Origin: Streptomyces sp. NBC_00490
GTDB lineage: Bacteria > Actinomycetota > Actinomycetes > Streptomycetales > Streptomycetaceae
Direction of reading: 5' to 3'
Assembly: GCF_036013645.1 (NCBI RefSeq)
Contig: NZ_CP107869.1
Coordinates: 6,138,001 to 6,202,000, forward strand
Length of the DNA: 64,000 nucleotides
Part shown: in pieces, positions 27,832 to 38,506 of the stretch
Numbering within the stretch: the first letter of the stretch is position 1
Layout of the letters: every line of letters begins with the position of its first letter
Program-made: the position numbers and the translations under genes
Notes under the pieces: model-generated
Database searches by the model: none
The model's input: only the letters and a program-made list of their open reading frames with translations
Told to the model about the DNA's origin: nothing

Positions 27832-28539
27832 CTACTGCTCCAGCGCTTCCAGCGCCCCCAACTGCCCCATCAGCCCGAGCCGGTCGTACTGCCACCACCC
27901 CTCGACGATCCGCCCGTCCGGGGCGCACCGGTGAATGGTGGTCCCGGTCATGGTGACCCGCTTCCCGCTGGCCGCGATCCCGAAGAAGTCCCCGACATGC
28001 GTCCCGTTCCAGGTCCACCGGGTACACACCCGGTCGCCCTGGGCGATCTGCTCATGGACCGTGAACCCGAAGTCGAAGGCCCCCCGCCACGTCTCGACCT
28101 CCTGGCGCATGGCATCGAACCCGACGGCGTCCTGGTCATTGGCGGGATCGTGATCGTGATACTCCTCGGCGACCAGCTCCCCGAGCGCCGACAGCTCCCC
28201 GCTCCCGGCCAGCGTCTCGAAGAACCGTCGAGCGGTGTGCGCGTACAGCTGCTCGTCCCGCACCACGTCCAGATCGGTGAAGGTCGGCGTCTCGTCGCAC
28301 AGAGCGACCATCTCCCGGAAAATCGTGTCGGTCTCCGGCAGCCCGGAGTTCCGCATCGCCTCCTCGTACGACGGGAACTCCACGATCTCGACGAAGTGCG
28401 ACGCATCCCCCCGGTCCTTCGCGATGGTGGTGTGCGTCGCCGTCCGTCTCCCCTGGGTCTGCTCGACCCACGTGTCCATCAGCCGGTTCATCTCGTCGAA
28501 CCGGCTGGTCCTGCAGTCGATGAGCTGTACGAAGGTCAT
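27832..28539 (-). CDS. SnoaL-like (ester cyclase/NTF2-fold) two-domain protein
   Basis: A 235-residue soluble protein. Residues 1-95 look like a ferredoxin-like stress/ABM domain (MTFVQLIDCRTSRFDEMNRL, SHFVEIVEFPSYEEAM). Residues 100-225 form a SnoaL-like NTF2 fold (ARRFFETLAGSGELSALGEL, VCTRWTWNGTHVGDFFGIAA, ITMTGTTIHR-type strand and VEGWWQYDRLGLMGQLG). Such proteins isomerise or bind small hydrophobic molecules; the substrate is unknown. It is convergent with groEL1 and divergent from the STAND gene. Confidence 0.8.
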   Translation of the reverse strand: MTFVQLIDCRTSRFDEMNRLMDTWVEQTQGRRTATHTTIAKDRGDASHFVEIVEFPSYEEAMRNSGLPETDTIFREMVALCDETPTFTDLDVVRDEQLYAHTARRFFETLAGSGELSALGELVAEEYHDHDPANDQDAVGFDAMRQEVETWRGAFDFGFTVHEQIAQGDRVCTRWTWNGTHVGDFFGIAASGKRVTMTGTTIHRCAPDGRIVEGWWQYDRLGLMGQLGALEALEQ

Positions 28540-28604
28540 GACACCATCGCCTCCGGCCCCCCTGGGTCCGGTTGTACGGCACCATTCTCCTCCTCTTTGG
28601 CATC

Positions 28605-31600
28605 ATGAGCGTCATGGAGGCGCGGGGGGAGCGGTCCGTCTCGGCGGGCGGCGACATCGGGGTGGTGGTGACGGGCGACTACAACGTCGTCACACTGGGT
28701 CCCTCGGTGCGCTCGGCCTACTGGGAACAGGTGCGCCGCATCGCCCCACCCGAACTGATGGGCCGCGCGGCCGAGTTGGCCGACCTCGCAGCCTTCTGTA
28801 CGACCGACTCCGGCCCGGCGTATGCCTGGTGGCGCGCGGACGCGTGGGCGGGCAAGACGGCCTTGATGTCGTGGTTCGCGCTGCATCCGCCAGCGGGTGT
28901 GCGGATCGTGCCGTTCTTCGTGACGGCTCGGCTGGGGGCACAGAACGATGCGACGGCGTACGTCGATGTCGTACTGGAACAACTCACCGAACTGGCCGGT
29001 GAGGGACTGCCCGCCCACCTCACCGAGTCCACCCGCGAGGCCCACCTGCTTCACCTGTACGGCGCGGCCGCCGCCGCGTGCGAGCGCCGCGGGGAACGTC
29101 TGGTGCTGCTGGTCGACGGCCTGGACGAGGACCGGGGTGTCACGACCCGCTCCGACGCGCACAGCATTGCGGGTCTGCTTCCGCCCGCCCCGCGCTGCGG
29201 GATGCGTGTCTTGGTCGCGGGGCGCCTGAACCCCCCACTGCCGGGTGACGTGGCGGAGGGCCACCCGCTGCGCGAGCCCGGAATCGTGCGCGGTCTGGCG
29301 TCATCTCCGTACGCCGAGGCGATCCGCACCGAGGCGGAGCGTGAACTGAAGCAGCTGATCGAAGCCGGCGGCCTGGAGTACGACCTGCTGGCCCTGGTGA
29401 CCGCGGCGGGCGGCGGCCTCACCGCGCAGGACCTGGCCGAACTGACCGGGGCCGTCCCCTATCGGGTGGCCGACGTGTTGCGGACGCGGGCGGGGCGAAC
29501 GTTCGGGGTGCGGGGAAACGTCTGTCTGCTAGGACACGAGGAACTGCAGACGCAGGCACAGGAGATGCTGGGCCGCGCCGAACTCGCTCGGTACCAGGAG
29601 CAGTTGCATGCCTGGGCCGACGGATGGCAGGCACGGGGCTGGCCCGACGGCACGCCCGAGTACCTGCTTCGCGGCTACTTCCGCCTGCTCACCACGCTCG
29701 ACGACCACCGACGGATGCTCCCTCTGGCCCTGGACCCGCGGCGGCACGAGCGACTGGCAGAGCTGACCGGCGCGGACGCGGCGGCGCTGGCGGAGACCCG
29801 GGTGGCCGCCGAGCACCTGGTGTGGGCGGGCGACCCCGATCTGTGTGGTCTGCTGCGACTCGCCATGTGCCGGACGGAACTGGAAGCCCGCAACCTCGGT
29901 ATCAGCGCCCAGATGTGCCGGTCTCGCGCGGAGCTGGGACAGGGCGGACGCGCGGAGGCGATGGCCCGCGCCATGCCGACCGGCCTGGACCGGGCGGACG
30001 CCCTGGCCGAGGTCGCGGAGGTGCTCTGTGCGCAGGGTGAGCATGAGCGGGCCTTGGACCTCGCGCAGGACGCCCTGGAGCTGCTGGCCGGCAGAACGGT
30101 GGACGGCCGCACGGGCTCCTGCGCGGTGCGGATCGTCGGTGTCCTCGCGGCGCTCGGCCTGGACGAGGAGGCGGAGCGTCTCGACCGACTCGTCACTCGT
30201 ATCCCTTTCGAGCCGGAGAGGGATCCGCTCGTCGGTGAACTCGTCGGCGCGTGGGCGAACGCCGGGCGGTACGAACGAGCCGAGGCGCTGGCGCGGTCAC
30301 TGGGACCGTGGCACGCACCGGAGGCCTTGGTCCGACTCGCTGAAGCCCTGGCGCGGGCCTGCGAGTCGGACAGGGCCGACGCCCTGTTCGACGAGGCCGA
30401 GCGACTGGCCCGGTCGCACGGCCTGGTGCGGACCTTGCACATGCTGCTTGCGGCGGGCGAGCCCGAACGCGCCGGCTCCTTGCTGCGGGCGGCCCTGGCG
30501 GACACGTCGACCGTCGGCCGTCCGCGCGCGCATCTGGTTGGACTCCTGGCGCGGACGGGCGAGTTCGAGCGTGCCGCCGACTGGCTGGTCAGCATCGAGG
30601 ACGGGTGGGATCGTTCCTCGGCGGCAGCGGATCTGACCGAAGCGTTGGCCGCAGCCGGGCGGATCGCCGAGGCCGAGCTCCTCCTGGAGGAGATCGACGA
30701 GGATCAGGACGACTACGACTGTGCGCTGGCCGTGATCGTCGAGGCGCTGGTCGCGGCGGGTCTGTTCGACCGATCCTGGACGTCGGCGGCGCGGCTGGGG
30801 ATCCCCGGGGTCGGGGCCGATGCTCTCGCCCGTGGTGCCGTCTCCCGGGCGGCGGCCGGTTATCCCGTGGAGGCTGCCGCCTTCCTGGCGCGGGTCGAGG
30901 CGGCTGTGCGGGCCCGGGTGCCCGACGGCCGGACGGCCGGTGTGCGCGCCACGGTGGCGAAGGACCTGCGGGCCGCGGGACATACGGAGGCCGCTCTGGC
31001 AGTGCTGGAAGACGTCGAGTCCCTCATCCCGGGACGCCCGGGGGCGGACGCCGACTTCAGCGATGCCTTTCCTCATGACTCCGCCGTCGCCTGGGCGGCT
31101 GAGGAACTCGCCTGCTCAGGGCAGCTGAACAGAGCCGAGGAACTGGCCGCCACGGCAGTCGTGCCGTTTCACGTGCGCGGAGCGTGGAGCGCGATCGTTC
31201 GTGCCCTGATCGAGAAAGGGGAATACGCACGGGCCGTGACGCTGGCACACGGCCAGGATCAGGACCTTCGCGAGTTCCTGTACGGCGAGATGGCGCCGGA
31301 CCTCGCGGCGACCGGCGAGGTGCGACGAGCGGTGGCTCTGGTCGACCGGGTCGAGAAGCCGGAGGTCCTCTCCCTGGCCCTCGCCGCCATGGCCGAAGCC
31401 CTGGCGGTGTCGGGGCGGGACGACCGTGCCCGCGCCGTGCTGGACGACTGGGCGCGGCGCGGTGAGGCGGCTCCCGGGACAGCCGGTTGGTGGGGCGGCA
31501 TGATGACCGCCGCCCACCTCCTTGGTGCATGGCATGCCCTGGGCGAGGACGCCGCGACCCGCCGGGAGATCAACCACGCGATGGAATTCGGGAGCCGGCG

Positions 31601-31976
31601 CGACATGGTGTGCGAGCCGGTTCTCCGGGCGCTGGTCGCGTCAGGGCACAACGACCATGCCGAGCGGTTCGCGGGTGAGGTCGATGGACCCGGGCGGTGG
31701 GGAGAGGCCCACGACGTCCTGGTGGAGGAACTCGTCGCGGCTGGCGAGTACGACCGGGCGGCGCGGCTCGCCGGTCTCGACGACGATCCCTCCCGGCTGA
31801 GCCTGCGCTCGGCCGTGGCCCTGGCCCCGCACACGGACACCGGACGCGACCTGGTCGTGCGGGCACTGGACCTGGGCGACTGGGTCGACGTGCTGCCCGC
31901 CCTCGTACGGCTGGACCCACGCACCGTGCCGGTGGTCGTCGAGACTCTGCGCGGTGCGGCGGCCCCGGCCCTGTGA
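28605..31976 (+). CDS. STAND-type P-loop NTPase with long helical-repeat C-terminus
   Basis: A protein of about 1,123 residues (start at ATG 28605 or 28614; neither has a strong ribosome-binding site). The N-terminus carries SAGGDIGVVVTGDYNVVTLG, a short beta motif common at the front of actinobacterial STAND/NACHT proteins, then MGRAAELADL. The P-loop is ADAWAGKTALMSW (about 80-85), Walker B LVLLVDGLDED (about 167-176), then RVLVAGRLNPPLPGDV with HPLREP. From about residue 400 to the end it is a superhelix of degenerate TPR-like helices with repeated GxxxRAxxLA patterns. A ligand-sensing switch protein, possibly in defence or stress, is my inference. No effector domain is visible. Confidence 0.75.
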   Translation: MSVMEARGERSVSAGGDIGVVVTGDYNVVTLGPSVRSAYWEQVRRIAPPELMGRAAELADLAAFCTTDSGPAYAWWRADAWAGKTALMSWFALHPPAGVRIVPFFVTARLGAQNDATAYVDVVLEQLTELAGEGLPAHLTESTREAHLLHLYGAAAAACERRGERLVLLVDGLDEDRGVTTRSDAHSIAGLLPPAPRCGMRVLVAGRLNPPLPGDVAEGHPLREPGIVRGLASSPYAEAIRTEAERELKQLIEAGGLEYDLLALVTAAGGGLTAQDLAELTGAVPYRVADVLRTRAGRTFGVRGNVCLLGHEELQTQAQEMLGRAELARYQEQLHAWADGWQARGWPDGTPEYLLRGYFRLLTTLDDHRRMLPLALDPRRHERLAELTGADAAALAETRVAAEHLVWAGDPDLCGLLRLAMCRTELEARNLGISAQMCRSRAELGQGGRAEAMARAMPTGLDRADALAEVAEVLCAQGEHERALDLAQDALELLAGRTVDGRTGSCAVRIVGVLAALGLDEEAERLDRLVTRIPFEPERDPLVGELVGAWANAGRYERAEALARSLGPWHAPEALVRLAEALARACESDRADALFDEAERLARSHGLVRTLHMLLAAGEPERAGSLLRAALADTSTVGRPRAHLVGLLARTGEFERAADWLVSIEDGWDRSSAAADLTEALAAAGRIAEAELLLEEIDEDQDDYDCALAVIVEALVAAGLFDRSWTSAARLGIPGVGADALARGAVSRAAAGYPVEAAAFLARVEAAVRARVPDGRTAGVRATVAKDLRAAGHTEAALAVLEDVESLIPGRPGADADFSDAFPHDSAVAWAAEELACSGQLNRAEELAATAVVPFHVRGAWSAIVRALIEKGEYARAVTLAHGQDQDLREFLYGEMAPDLAATGEVRRAVALVDRVEKPEVLSLALAAMAEALAVSGRDDRARAVLDDWARRGEAAPGTAGWWGGMMTAAHLLGAWHALGEDAATRREINHAMEFGSRRDMVCEPVLRALVASGHNDHAERFAGEVDGPGRWGEAHDVLVEELVAAGEYDRAARLAGLDDDPSRLSLRSAVALAPHTDTGRDLVVRALDLGDWVDVLPALVRLDPRTVPVVVETLRGAAAPAL

Positions 31977-31982
31977 CCGCCG

Positions 31983-32756
31983 CTACTGCGGCCCGTACTT
32001 CCGCCCCGTCCTGGAGCTGATCCCTCCGAGCATCCCCCGAGGCACCACCTTCACCACGCCCATCAACGCCTTGTACCGGGGATCCGGGATCGACAGCGTC
32101 TTGCCCCGCGCGAGGTCGTGCAGCGCGGCCGCCACGAGCTTGTCGGCGTCGAGCCACATCCAGCCGGGGATGTTGTCCGTGCCCATGCCCGCCCGCTCAT
32201 GGAACTCGGTGCGTACGAAGCCGGGGCACAGGGCCATCAGGCGCACCCCGCTCCCCGCCAGGTCCTTGGCCGCCCCTTGGGTGAACTGCACGACCCACGC
32301 CTTGGACGCCCCGTACGTGCCGCGGGGGACGAAGGCCGCCACCGAGGCGACGTTGACCACGCCGCCGCGGCCCCGCTCGCGCATCCCCTCCGTCGCCGCC
32401 GACGTCAGACGGAGCACCGCCTCGCAGTGGACCTTGAGCATCTTCAGCTCGTCGGCCATGGAGACGTCGAGGTAGCGGCCCTTGTTGCCGAAGCCCGCGT
32501 TGTTCACCAGCAGGTCGACCGGGTTCCGGCGGTCGGAGAGGCGGGCGGCCACGGTCTCGATGCCGGAGTCCTCCGCGAGGTCCGCCGTGAGGACCTCCGC
32601 CTCGATGCCGTGGCGGTCGTGGAGTTCGGTGGCCTGTTCGCGCAGCCGCTTGGTGTCGCGGGCCACCAGGACGAGGTTGTGGCCGTCGGCGGCGAGGCGC
32701 CGTGCGAACGCGGCACCGATGCCCGCGGTCGATCCCGTAATCAATGCCGTTGTCAT
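31983..32756 (-). CDS. Short-chain dehydrogenase/reductase
   Basis: A 257-residue classical SDR. The nucleotide-binding glycine motif is TGSTAGIGAAFARRLA, with NNAGFG, catalytic Ser in VNVASVAAF and YGASK (Tyr-x-x-x-Lys). The acidic residue ADLAEDSG and Arg in VLVARDTKRL suggest NADP preference. The substrate is unknown. It ends seven bases from the stop of the convergent STAND gene and lies upstream of the MOSC gene on the opposite side. Confidence 0.9.
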   Translation of the reverse strand: MTTALITGSTAGIGAAFARRLAADGHNLVLVARDTKRLREQATELHDRHGIEAEVLTADLAEDSGIETVAARLSDRRNPVDLLVNNAGFGNKGRYLDVSMADELKMLKVHCEAVLRLTSAATEGMRERGRGGVVNVASVAAFVPRGTYGASKAWVVQFTQGAAKDLAGSGVRLMALCPGFVRTEFHERAGMGTDNIPGWMWLDADKLVAAALHDLARGKTLSIPDPRYKALMGVVKVVPRGMLGGISSRTGRKYGPQ

Positions 32757-32806
32757 GCCGCAAGGTTAGTGACCGGGACGGACAGCGTCCGCTTGCGAGG
32801 ACGCCG

Positions 32807-33475
32807 TCAGGCGCCGTGCTTCTCCACATAGTCGAGCGCCCACTGCCGCACTTCCGGATGGAGCGCCTCGCCCGCCGCCAACAGCCGCGGCTGGAGGGGC
32901 CGTTCGGTGGTCATCGCCCGGAACGCCAGGGCGACCGTCACCTCGTGGTCCGGCCGGTGCACGATCTCGACCGGGTCCCCGGAACGGATCTCACCGGGCC
33001 GGATCACCCGCAGGTACGCCCCGGGCGCGCCCTTCTGCGTGAACCGCTTCACCCACCGCTTCTCCTCCATATGGCCCTGGAAGGTGCCGCACGGGATGCG
33101 CGCGCTGGTGACCTCCAGCACCACTTCGGGCCCGATGCGCCAGCGTTCGCCGATCAGCGCGCCGGAGACGTCGATGCCCTGGGTCGTGAGGTTCTCGCCG
33201 AACGCGCCGAGGGCCAGGGAACGGCCGAGCTCGCGCTCCCAGTCGTCCAGGTCCTCACGCGCCATCGCGTACACGGCCTGGTCGTCGCCGCCGCGGTGCT
33301 GTCTCTTGCACACCGCGTCCCCGGCGAGCCCGCTCCCGCCGATGCCCTTGGGGCCGGGCGCGGCCACCCGTACCGGTGTGTCGACCGGCCGCTTGTCGAT
33401 ACCGGTGACGCCCTCCGGGTTGTCCGTGTACGAAACGGCTTTCTCGCGGCCCAGATTCACCGACAGCAGCTTCAT
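32807..33475 (-). CDS. MOSC-domain protein (YiiM-like)
   Basis: A 222-residue protein starting at ATG 33475. The MOSC beta-barrel is seen as GLAGDAVCKRQHRGGDDQAV, FGENLTTQGIDVSGALIGER and TSARIPCGTFQGHM, which includes the conserved cysteine thought to carry sulfur or a Mo cofactor. YiiM-type proteins reduce N-hydroxylated compounds with a reductase partner, but no partner is adjacent. It is divergent from the LysR gene across a T-N11-A-type palindrome. Confidence 0.88.
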   Translation of the reverse strand: MKLLSVNLGREKAVSYTDNPEGVTGIDKRPVDTPVRVAAPGPKGIGGSGLAGDAVCKRQHRGGDDQAVYAMAREDLDDWERELGRSLALGAFGENLTTQGIDVSGALIGERWRIGPEVVLEVTSARIPCGTFQGHMEEKRWVKRFTQKGAPGAYLRVIRPGEIRSGDPVEIVHRPDHEVTVALAFRAMTTERPLQPRLLAAGEALHPEVRQWALDYVEKHGA

Positions 33476-33510
33476 AGCGGCACGGTAGGGCACCCGAACC
33501 CAAAGGTGCC

Positions 33511-33531
33511 ACGCAATATTCGCCATTGCGT
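33511..33531. promoter_or_regulatory. LysR-type binding site
   Basis: ACGCAAT, seven-base spacer, ATTGCGT: a perfect inverted repeat in the gap between the divergent MOSC and lysR genes. Divergent control from one LysR site is the usual arrangement, so the regulator probably controls the MOSC gene and itself. Confidence 0.65.
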
Positions 33532-33555
33532 CAAAGTCTGGCTTATCCTCGGAGG

Positions 33556-34455
33556 GTGATCGAGGCCCGTCATCTCCGTGTCCTGCGCGCCGTCGCCGCC
33601 ACCGGCTCCTTCTCCGCCGCCGGGCGCGAACTGGGCTGCACCCAGCCCGCCGTGAGCCAGCAGATGAAGGCCCTGGAGACGTCCGTCGGCACCCCGCTGC
33701 TCATCCGCAGCGGCCGCGAGATGCGGCTGACCCAGGCGGGGGAGGCACTCGTGCGGCACGCCGCCGGGATCCTCGCCGGACTGACGGCGGCGGAGGAAGA
33801 GGTCGCCGCCATCGCCGGACTGCGGGCCGGGCGCGTGCGGCTCGTCTCCTTTCCCAGCGGCAGCTCCACCCTCGTACCGACCGCGCTCGCGGCGCTGCGT
33901 GCCGCGCACCCGGGCACGCGGGTCTCCCTGGAGGAGGCCGAACCCCCGCAGTCCGTCGCGATGCTGAGGGAGGGCGACTGCGATGTCGCCCTCGCCTTCC
34001 GGTACGAGGGGGCCGCCCAGGAGGGCGAGTGGGACGACCTCGTCGTACGACCCCTGCTGCGGGACCGTCTCGTCGCCCTCGTACCGGAGCGGCACCGGCT
34101 CGCGTCCGCCGGGTCCGTGGCCATCGGGGAGCTGGCGCGGGAGCCCTGGATCGCCGGATGTCCGCGCTGCCGTGGGCAGTTGGTCCAGGTGTGCGAGGGC
34201 GCCGGGTTCACACCCCGCATCGACTTCGCGACCGACGATTATCCGGCGGTGGTGGGACTGGTGGGCGCCGGCCTCGGCGTGGCCGTGCTGCCGCAGCTGG
34301 CCATCGAGTCCGTACGGCCGCGGGGCGCGCGCACCGTCACGCTGGAACCGGCGGTGCGGCGGGAGATCGTCGCGCTGACCCTGCCCGATCTGGCCCAGGT
34401 GCCCGCGGTGGCGGCGACCCTGGACCGGCTCGCTGTCGCGGCGGGCCGGAAGTAG
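33556..34455 (+). CDS. LysR-family transcriptional regulator
   Basis: A 299-residue regulator. The N-terminal winged HTH reads HLRVLRAVAATGSFSAAGRE and GCTQPAVSQQMKALETSVG. A LysR substrate-binding domain follows, including a Cys pair (GCPRCRGQ) that may sense redox state or metal. The GTG 33556 start fits the family N-terminus, although the GGAGG lies very close to it and a TTG at 33526 is in frame. The gene is followed by a 28-bp palindromic terminator shared with whiD. Confidence 0.9.
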   Translation: MIEARHLRVLRAVAATGSFSAAGRELGCTQPAVSQQMKALETSVGTPLLIRSGREMRLTQAGEALVRHAAGILAGLTAAEEEVAAIAGLRAGRVRLVSFPSGSSTLVPTALAALRAAHPGTRVSLEEAEPPQSVAMLREGDCDVALAFRYEGAAQEGEWDDLVVRPLLRDRLVALVPERHRLASAGSVAIGELAREPWIAGCPRCRGQLVQVCEGAGFTPRIDFATDDYPAVVGLVGAGLGVAVLPQLAIESVRPRGARTVTLEPAVRREIVALTLPDLAQVPAVAATLDRLAVAAGRK

Positions 34456-34483
34456 GGAAGGGCACGCGTACGCGTGCCCTTCC
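34456..34483. terminator. 28-bp perfect palindrome, bidirectional terminator
   Basis: GGAAGGGCACGCGT followed by its exact complement, beginning at the last base region of lysR and ending 16 bases before the whiD stop. It can fold on either strand and most simply terminates both convergent genes. Confidence 0.75.
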
Positions 34484-34498
34484 GGAAGAAACGTTCCT

Positions 34499-34828
34499 TC
34501 AGTTGTTCGAGACGGCATGTCCACCGACCGACGACGCCGTCACCAGCCGGTTCCGCGCCCGCCCCATGAGCTCCTCGCGCTCGTCCTCGGTCAATCCGCC
34601 CCACACGCCGTACGGCTCCCTCACCGCCAACGCGTGCGCCGCGCACTGGGCGCGGACCGGGCATCTCATGCAGACCTCCTTGGCCGAGTTCTCACGAGCG
34701 CTCCGGGCCGCTCCTCGCTCGCCCTCCGGATGAAAGAAGAGCGAGCTGTCCACCCCGCGACAGGCGGCCAGGAGCTGCCAGTCCCACAGGTCCGCGTTCG
34801 GTCCGGGAAGGCGGGAGAAATCTGCCAT
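34499..34828 (-). CDS. whiD: WhiB-like Fe-S sporulation regulator WhiD
   Basis: A 109-residue Wbl protein needed for spore maturation and septum placement in S. coelicolor. Four cysteines that ligate the 4Fe-4S cluster are present (C23, C53, C56, C62; CMRCPVRAQC), followed by the GVWGGLTEDER turn and a basic C-terminal segment. The start is ATG 34828, with AAGGGG upstream. It is transcribed divergently from bldM and paired with the shbA/guaB region, as in S. coelicolor and, with WhiB3-SigD, in mycobacteria. Confidence 0.96.
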   Translation of the reverse strand: MADFSRLPGPNADLWDWQLLAACRGVDSSLFFHPEGERGAARSARENSAKEVCMRCPVRAQCAAHALAVREPYGVWGGLTEDEREELMGRARNRLVTASSVGGHAVSNN

Positions 34829-35210
34829 TGCGTGACCCCTTGTAGCCGTTCTGTGGCGGATTCGGTGTCTACGACCGTACATCTGCGATCTAAGGAGATG
34901 AAAATATGACTCATTGCGAATCTAGCCTCAGACACCAGGAAATGGGAAGAAATGGAGCTAAATGGGGCACTGGTTGTGATGAAACGTTGTGGGTCCGTCG
35001 TGCATGTCTGCACCGTGTCCGGCCCCTCACGTAGAGTGCCGAAGATGGCACACGGCCCCGTAACTCTTTCGAGTGACCGTCGTTGAGAGTGCGGAGGCGG
35101 TTGAAACACAAAGCGCTCGGGCAAGCGTCCGAGACGGTCGACCGCACAGGTGACGATTTCGTACCAGCCTGGAGGCTCAAGGTGACGTGCATCAGCTGCG
35201 GAGGGCGGCC
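34829..35210. other. whiD-bldM divergent intergenic region (382 bases)
   Basis: This holds the divergent control regions of two developmental genes and is less GC-rich than its surroundings at 34880-34990. It contains the sigma-BldN promoter of bldM. It also contains a 42-codon frame (34906-35034) with AAGGAG eight bases upstream but non-streptomycete codons; I do not call it a gene. Confidence 0.7.
35059..35086 (+). promoter_or_regulatory. bldM promoter p1 (sigma-BldN type)
   Basis: CGTAAC (35059-35064), a 16-base spacer and CGTTGA (35081-35086). This is the -35/-10 pair described for the sigma-BldN-dependent bldM promoter in S. coelicolor. It lies 124 bases before the bldM start. Confidence 0.9.
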
Positions 35211-35822
35211 ATGACATCCGTCCTCGTCTGCGACGACTCCCCGCTTGCCCGAGAGGCGCTCCGCCGCGCGGTCGCGACCGTGCCCGGCGTCGAGCGCGTG
35301 ACGACCGCGGCCAACGGCGAGGAAGTCCTCCGCCGCTGGGGCGCCGACCGTTCGGACCTGATTCTGATGGACGTACGCATGCCCGGTCTGGGCGGCGTCG
35401 AGACCGTCCGTCGGCTGCTGTCCGCCGACCCGGGTGCGCGCATCATCATGCTCACCGTCGCGGAGGACCTGGACGGGGTCGCGCTCGCGGTCGCCGCGGG
35501 CGCGCGGGGCTATCTGCACAAGGACGCCTCGCGCGCGGAGCTGCGGGCGACGGTGACGCAGGCCCTCGCCGACCCGACGTGGCGGCTCGCTCCCCGTCGG
35601 CTGCGGTCCGCCGAGATGGGGGCGGCGCCGACGCTCACCGCGCGTGAGATCCAGGTGCTCGAGGGAATGAGCCACGGTCGGTCCAACGCGGAGATCGGGC
35701 GGGAGCTGTTCCTGTCCGAGGACACCGTGAAGACGCACGCGCGTCGGCTGTTCAAGAAGCTCGGTGCGTCCGACCGGGCGCATGCGGTCGCGCTCGGGTT
35801 CCGCTGGGGTCTGGTTCGCTAG
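35211..35822 (+). CDS. bldM: Orphan atypical response regulator BldM
   Basis: Master regulator of aerial growth and sporulation, acting as a homodimer and as a heterodimer with WhiI. The 203-residue product has a receiver domain (VLVCDDSPLAREALRR, Asp54 in LILMDVRMPG, TVAEDLDGVAL in place of a canonical switch Thr-x-x-Asp layout) and a C-terminal LuxR-type HTH (LTAREIQVLEGMSHGRSNAE, LFLSEDTVKTHARRLFKKLG). ATG 35211 follows GGAGGG. No cognate kinase gene is adjacent. It is controlled by the sigma-BldN promoter upstream. Confidence 0.97.
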   Translation: MTSVLVCDDSPLAREALRRAVATVPGVERVTTAANGEEVLRRWGADRSDLILMDVRMPGLGGVETVRRLLSADPGARIIMLTVAEDLDGVALAVAAGARGYLHKDASRAELRATVTQALADPTWRLAPRRLRSAEMGAAPTLTAREIQVLEGMSHGRSNAEIGRELFLSEDTVKTHARRLFKKLGASDRAHAVALGFRWGLVR

Positions 35823-35894
35823 GTAGTCGTACGGGCTGCGGGTCGTTCGTGGCTGGTCGTACCCGCGCGGCGGTAACCGCGTGTTGATGCAGGC

Positions 35895-35915
35895 CCGCGC
35901 CCCTGCGGGGCGCGG
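35895..35915. terminator. Terminator after bldM
   Basis: Perfect 9-bp GC stem CCGCGCCCC / GGGGCGCGG with a TGC loop, 73 bases after the bldM stop. It has no U-run, as is common in streptomycetes. Confidence 0.6.
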
Positions 35916-36038
35916 AAGCCGGCGTCGGTCAAGTTGCCCTGACGGTGTCCGCTGCTTGTTTCGGCGCCGATGCCGCATCCTTGAGGTGTGGAGTCTCTCG
36001 GGGACGAGTCGGTCGAGCGGAAGGGGAGGGCGCAGGGT

Positions 36039-36704
36039 ATGAGTTCCGGCGCACCTGCTCATAACGCTTCGGTGCACAACATCGGACGTGGTGCCGCGGA
36101 TGAATCGGCCGCAAGGCACCATGGACCGATGCGCGAGGACGAGACGACGGTGATCGGTGGGCTCGTTCACCGCGCCGTCGACGGGGATGAGCAGGCGACA
36201 CACGACCTGCTCGCCCATGTCCACCCACTGGCGCTGCGCTACTGCCGCACCCGGCTGTCACGGCTGCCCGGCGACGCACGTCACTTCGTGGAGGACCTGG
36301 CGCAGGAGGTCTGCGTCGCGGTTCTCCTCGCCCTGCCGCGCTACCGGGACACCGGTCGCCCCTTCGAGGCCTTCGTCTTCGCCATCGCCGCGCACAAGGT
36401 GGCCGACCTGCAGCGTGCGGCGATGCGTGGCCCCGGCTCGACGGCGGTCCCGTCCGACGAGATGCCCGAGCGGCCGGACGACTCGCTCGGCCCCGAGGAG
36501 CGCGCGCTGCTCAGCAGTGACGCCGAATGGGCCAAGAAGCTGCTGGCCAACCTCCCCGAGAACCAGCGGGAGCTGCTGCTGCTGCGGATCGCGGTGGGGC
36601 TGACGGCGGAGGAGACGGGACAGATGTTGGGAATGTCACCCGGGGCGGTGCGGGTGGCTCAGCACCGGGCGTTGAGCCGGCTGCGAGCCCTCGCCGAGCA
36701 GTAG
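36039..36704 (+). CDS. shbA: ECF sigma factor ShbA (SigD-type)
   Basis: A 221-residue ECF sigma factor. The sigma2 region contains [20 protein letters not shown] and [19 protein letters not shown]; sigma4 contains [20 protein letters not shown] and [20 protein letters not shown]. In S. griseus, ShbA directs transcription of hrdB, the principal sigma gene; the mycobacterial relative SigD occupies the same position next to guaB. The start is taken at ATG 36039 (GGGGAGGG upstream); an in-frame GTG at 35988 is possible. Confidence 0.9.
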   Translation: MSSGAPAHNASVHNIGRGAADESAARHHGPMREDETTVIGGLVHRAVDGDEQATHDLLAHVHPLALRYCRTRLSRLPGDARHFVEDLAQEVCVAVLLALPRYRDTGRPFEAFVFAIAAHKVADLQRAAMRGPGSTAVPSDEMPERPDDSLGPEERALLSSDAEWAKKLLANLPENQRELLLLRIAVGLTAEETGQMLGMSPGAVRVAQHRALSRLRALAEQ

Positions 36705-36758
36705 TTCCCCGAGGTTGTTGTTCCCCGCGGTCGTCCCTTGTCTTTGTTCCTTCGGTGA

Positions 36759-38390
<1,632 letters not shown>

Positions 38391-38415
38391 CCTCCACGCG
38401 CGCGTGAGTGCCGAT

Positions 38416-38449
38416 CGAGGGCGGCCCCGGGACTCCGGGGCCGCCCTCG
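38416..38449 (+). terminator. Terminator between guaB and guaB3
   Basis: A perfect 15-bp stem (CGAGGGCGGCCCCGG and its complement) with a 4-base loop, 26 bases after the guaB stop. guaB3 probably has its own promoter or receives readthrough. Confidence 0.8.
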
Positions 38450-38506
38450 GCGTATCCGTCGGGGATACTGGAAGGCGCTGCAACGCATCAGGGAAAGGCC
38501 ACACAC

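Noticed and set aside
34906..35034. 42-codon gene between whiD and bldM
   Set aside because: Good ribosome-binding site but codon use is unlike the genome and no protein-like features; left as an observation.
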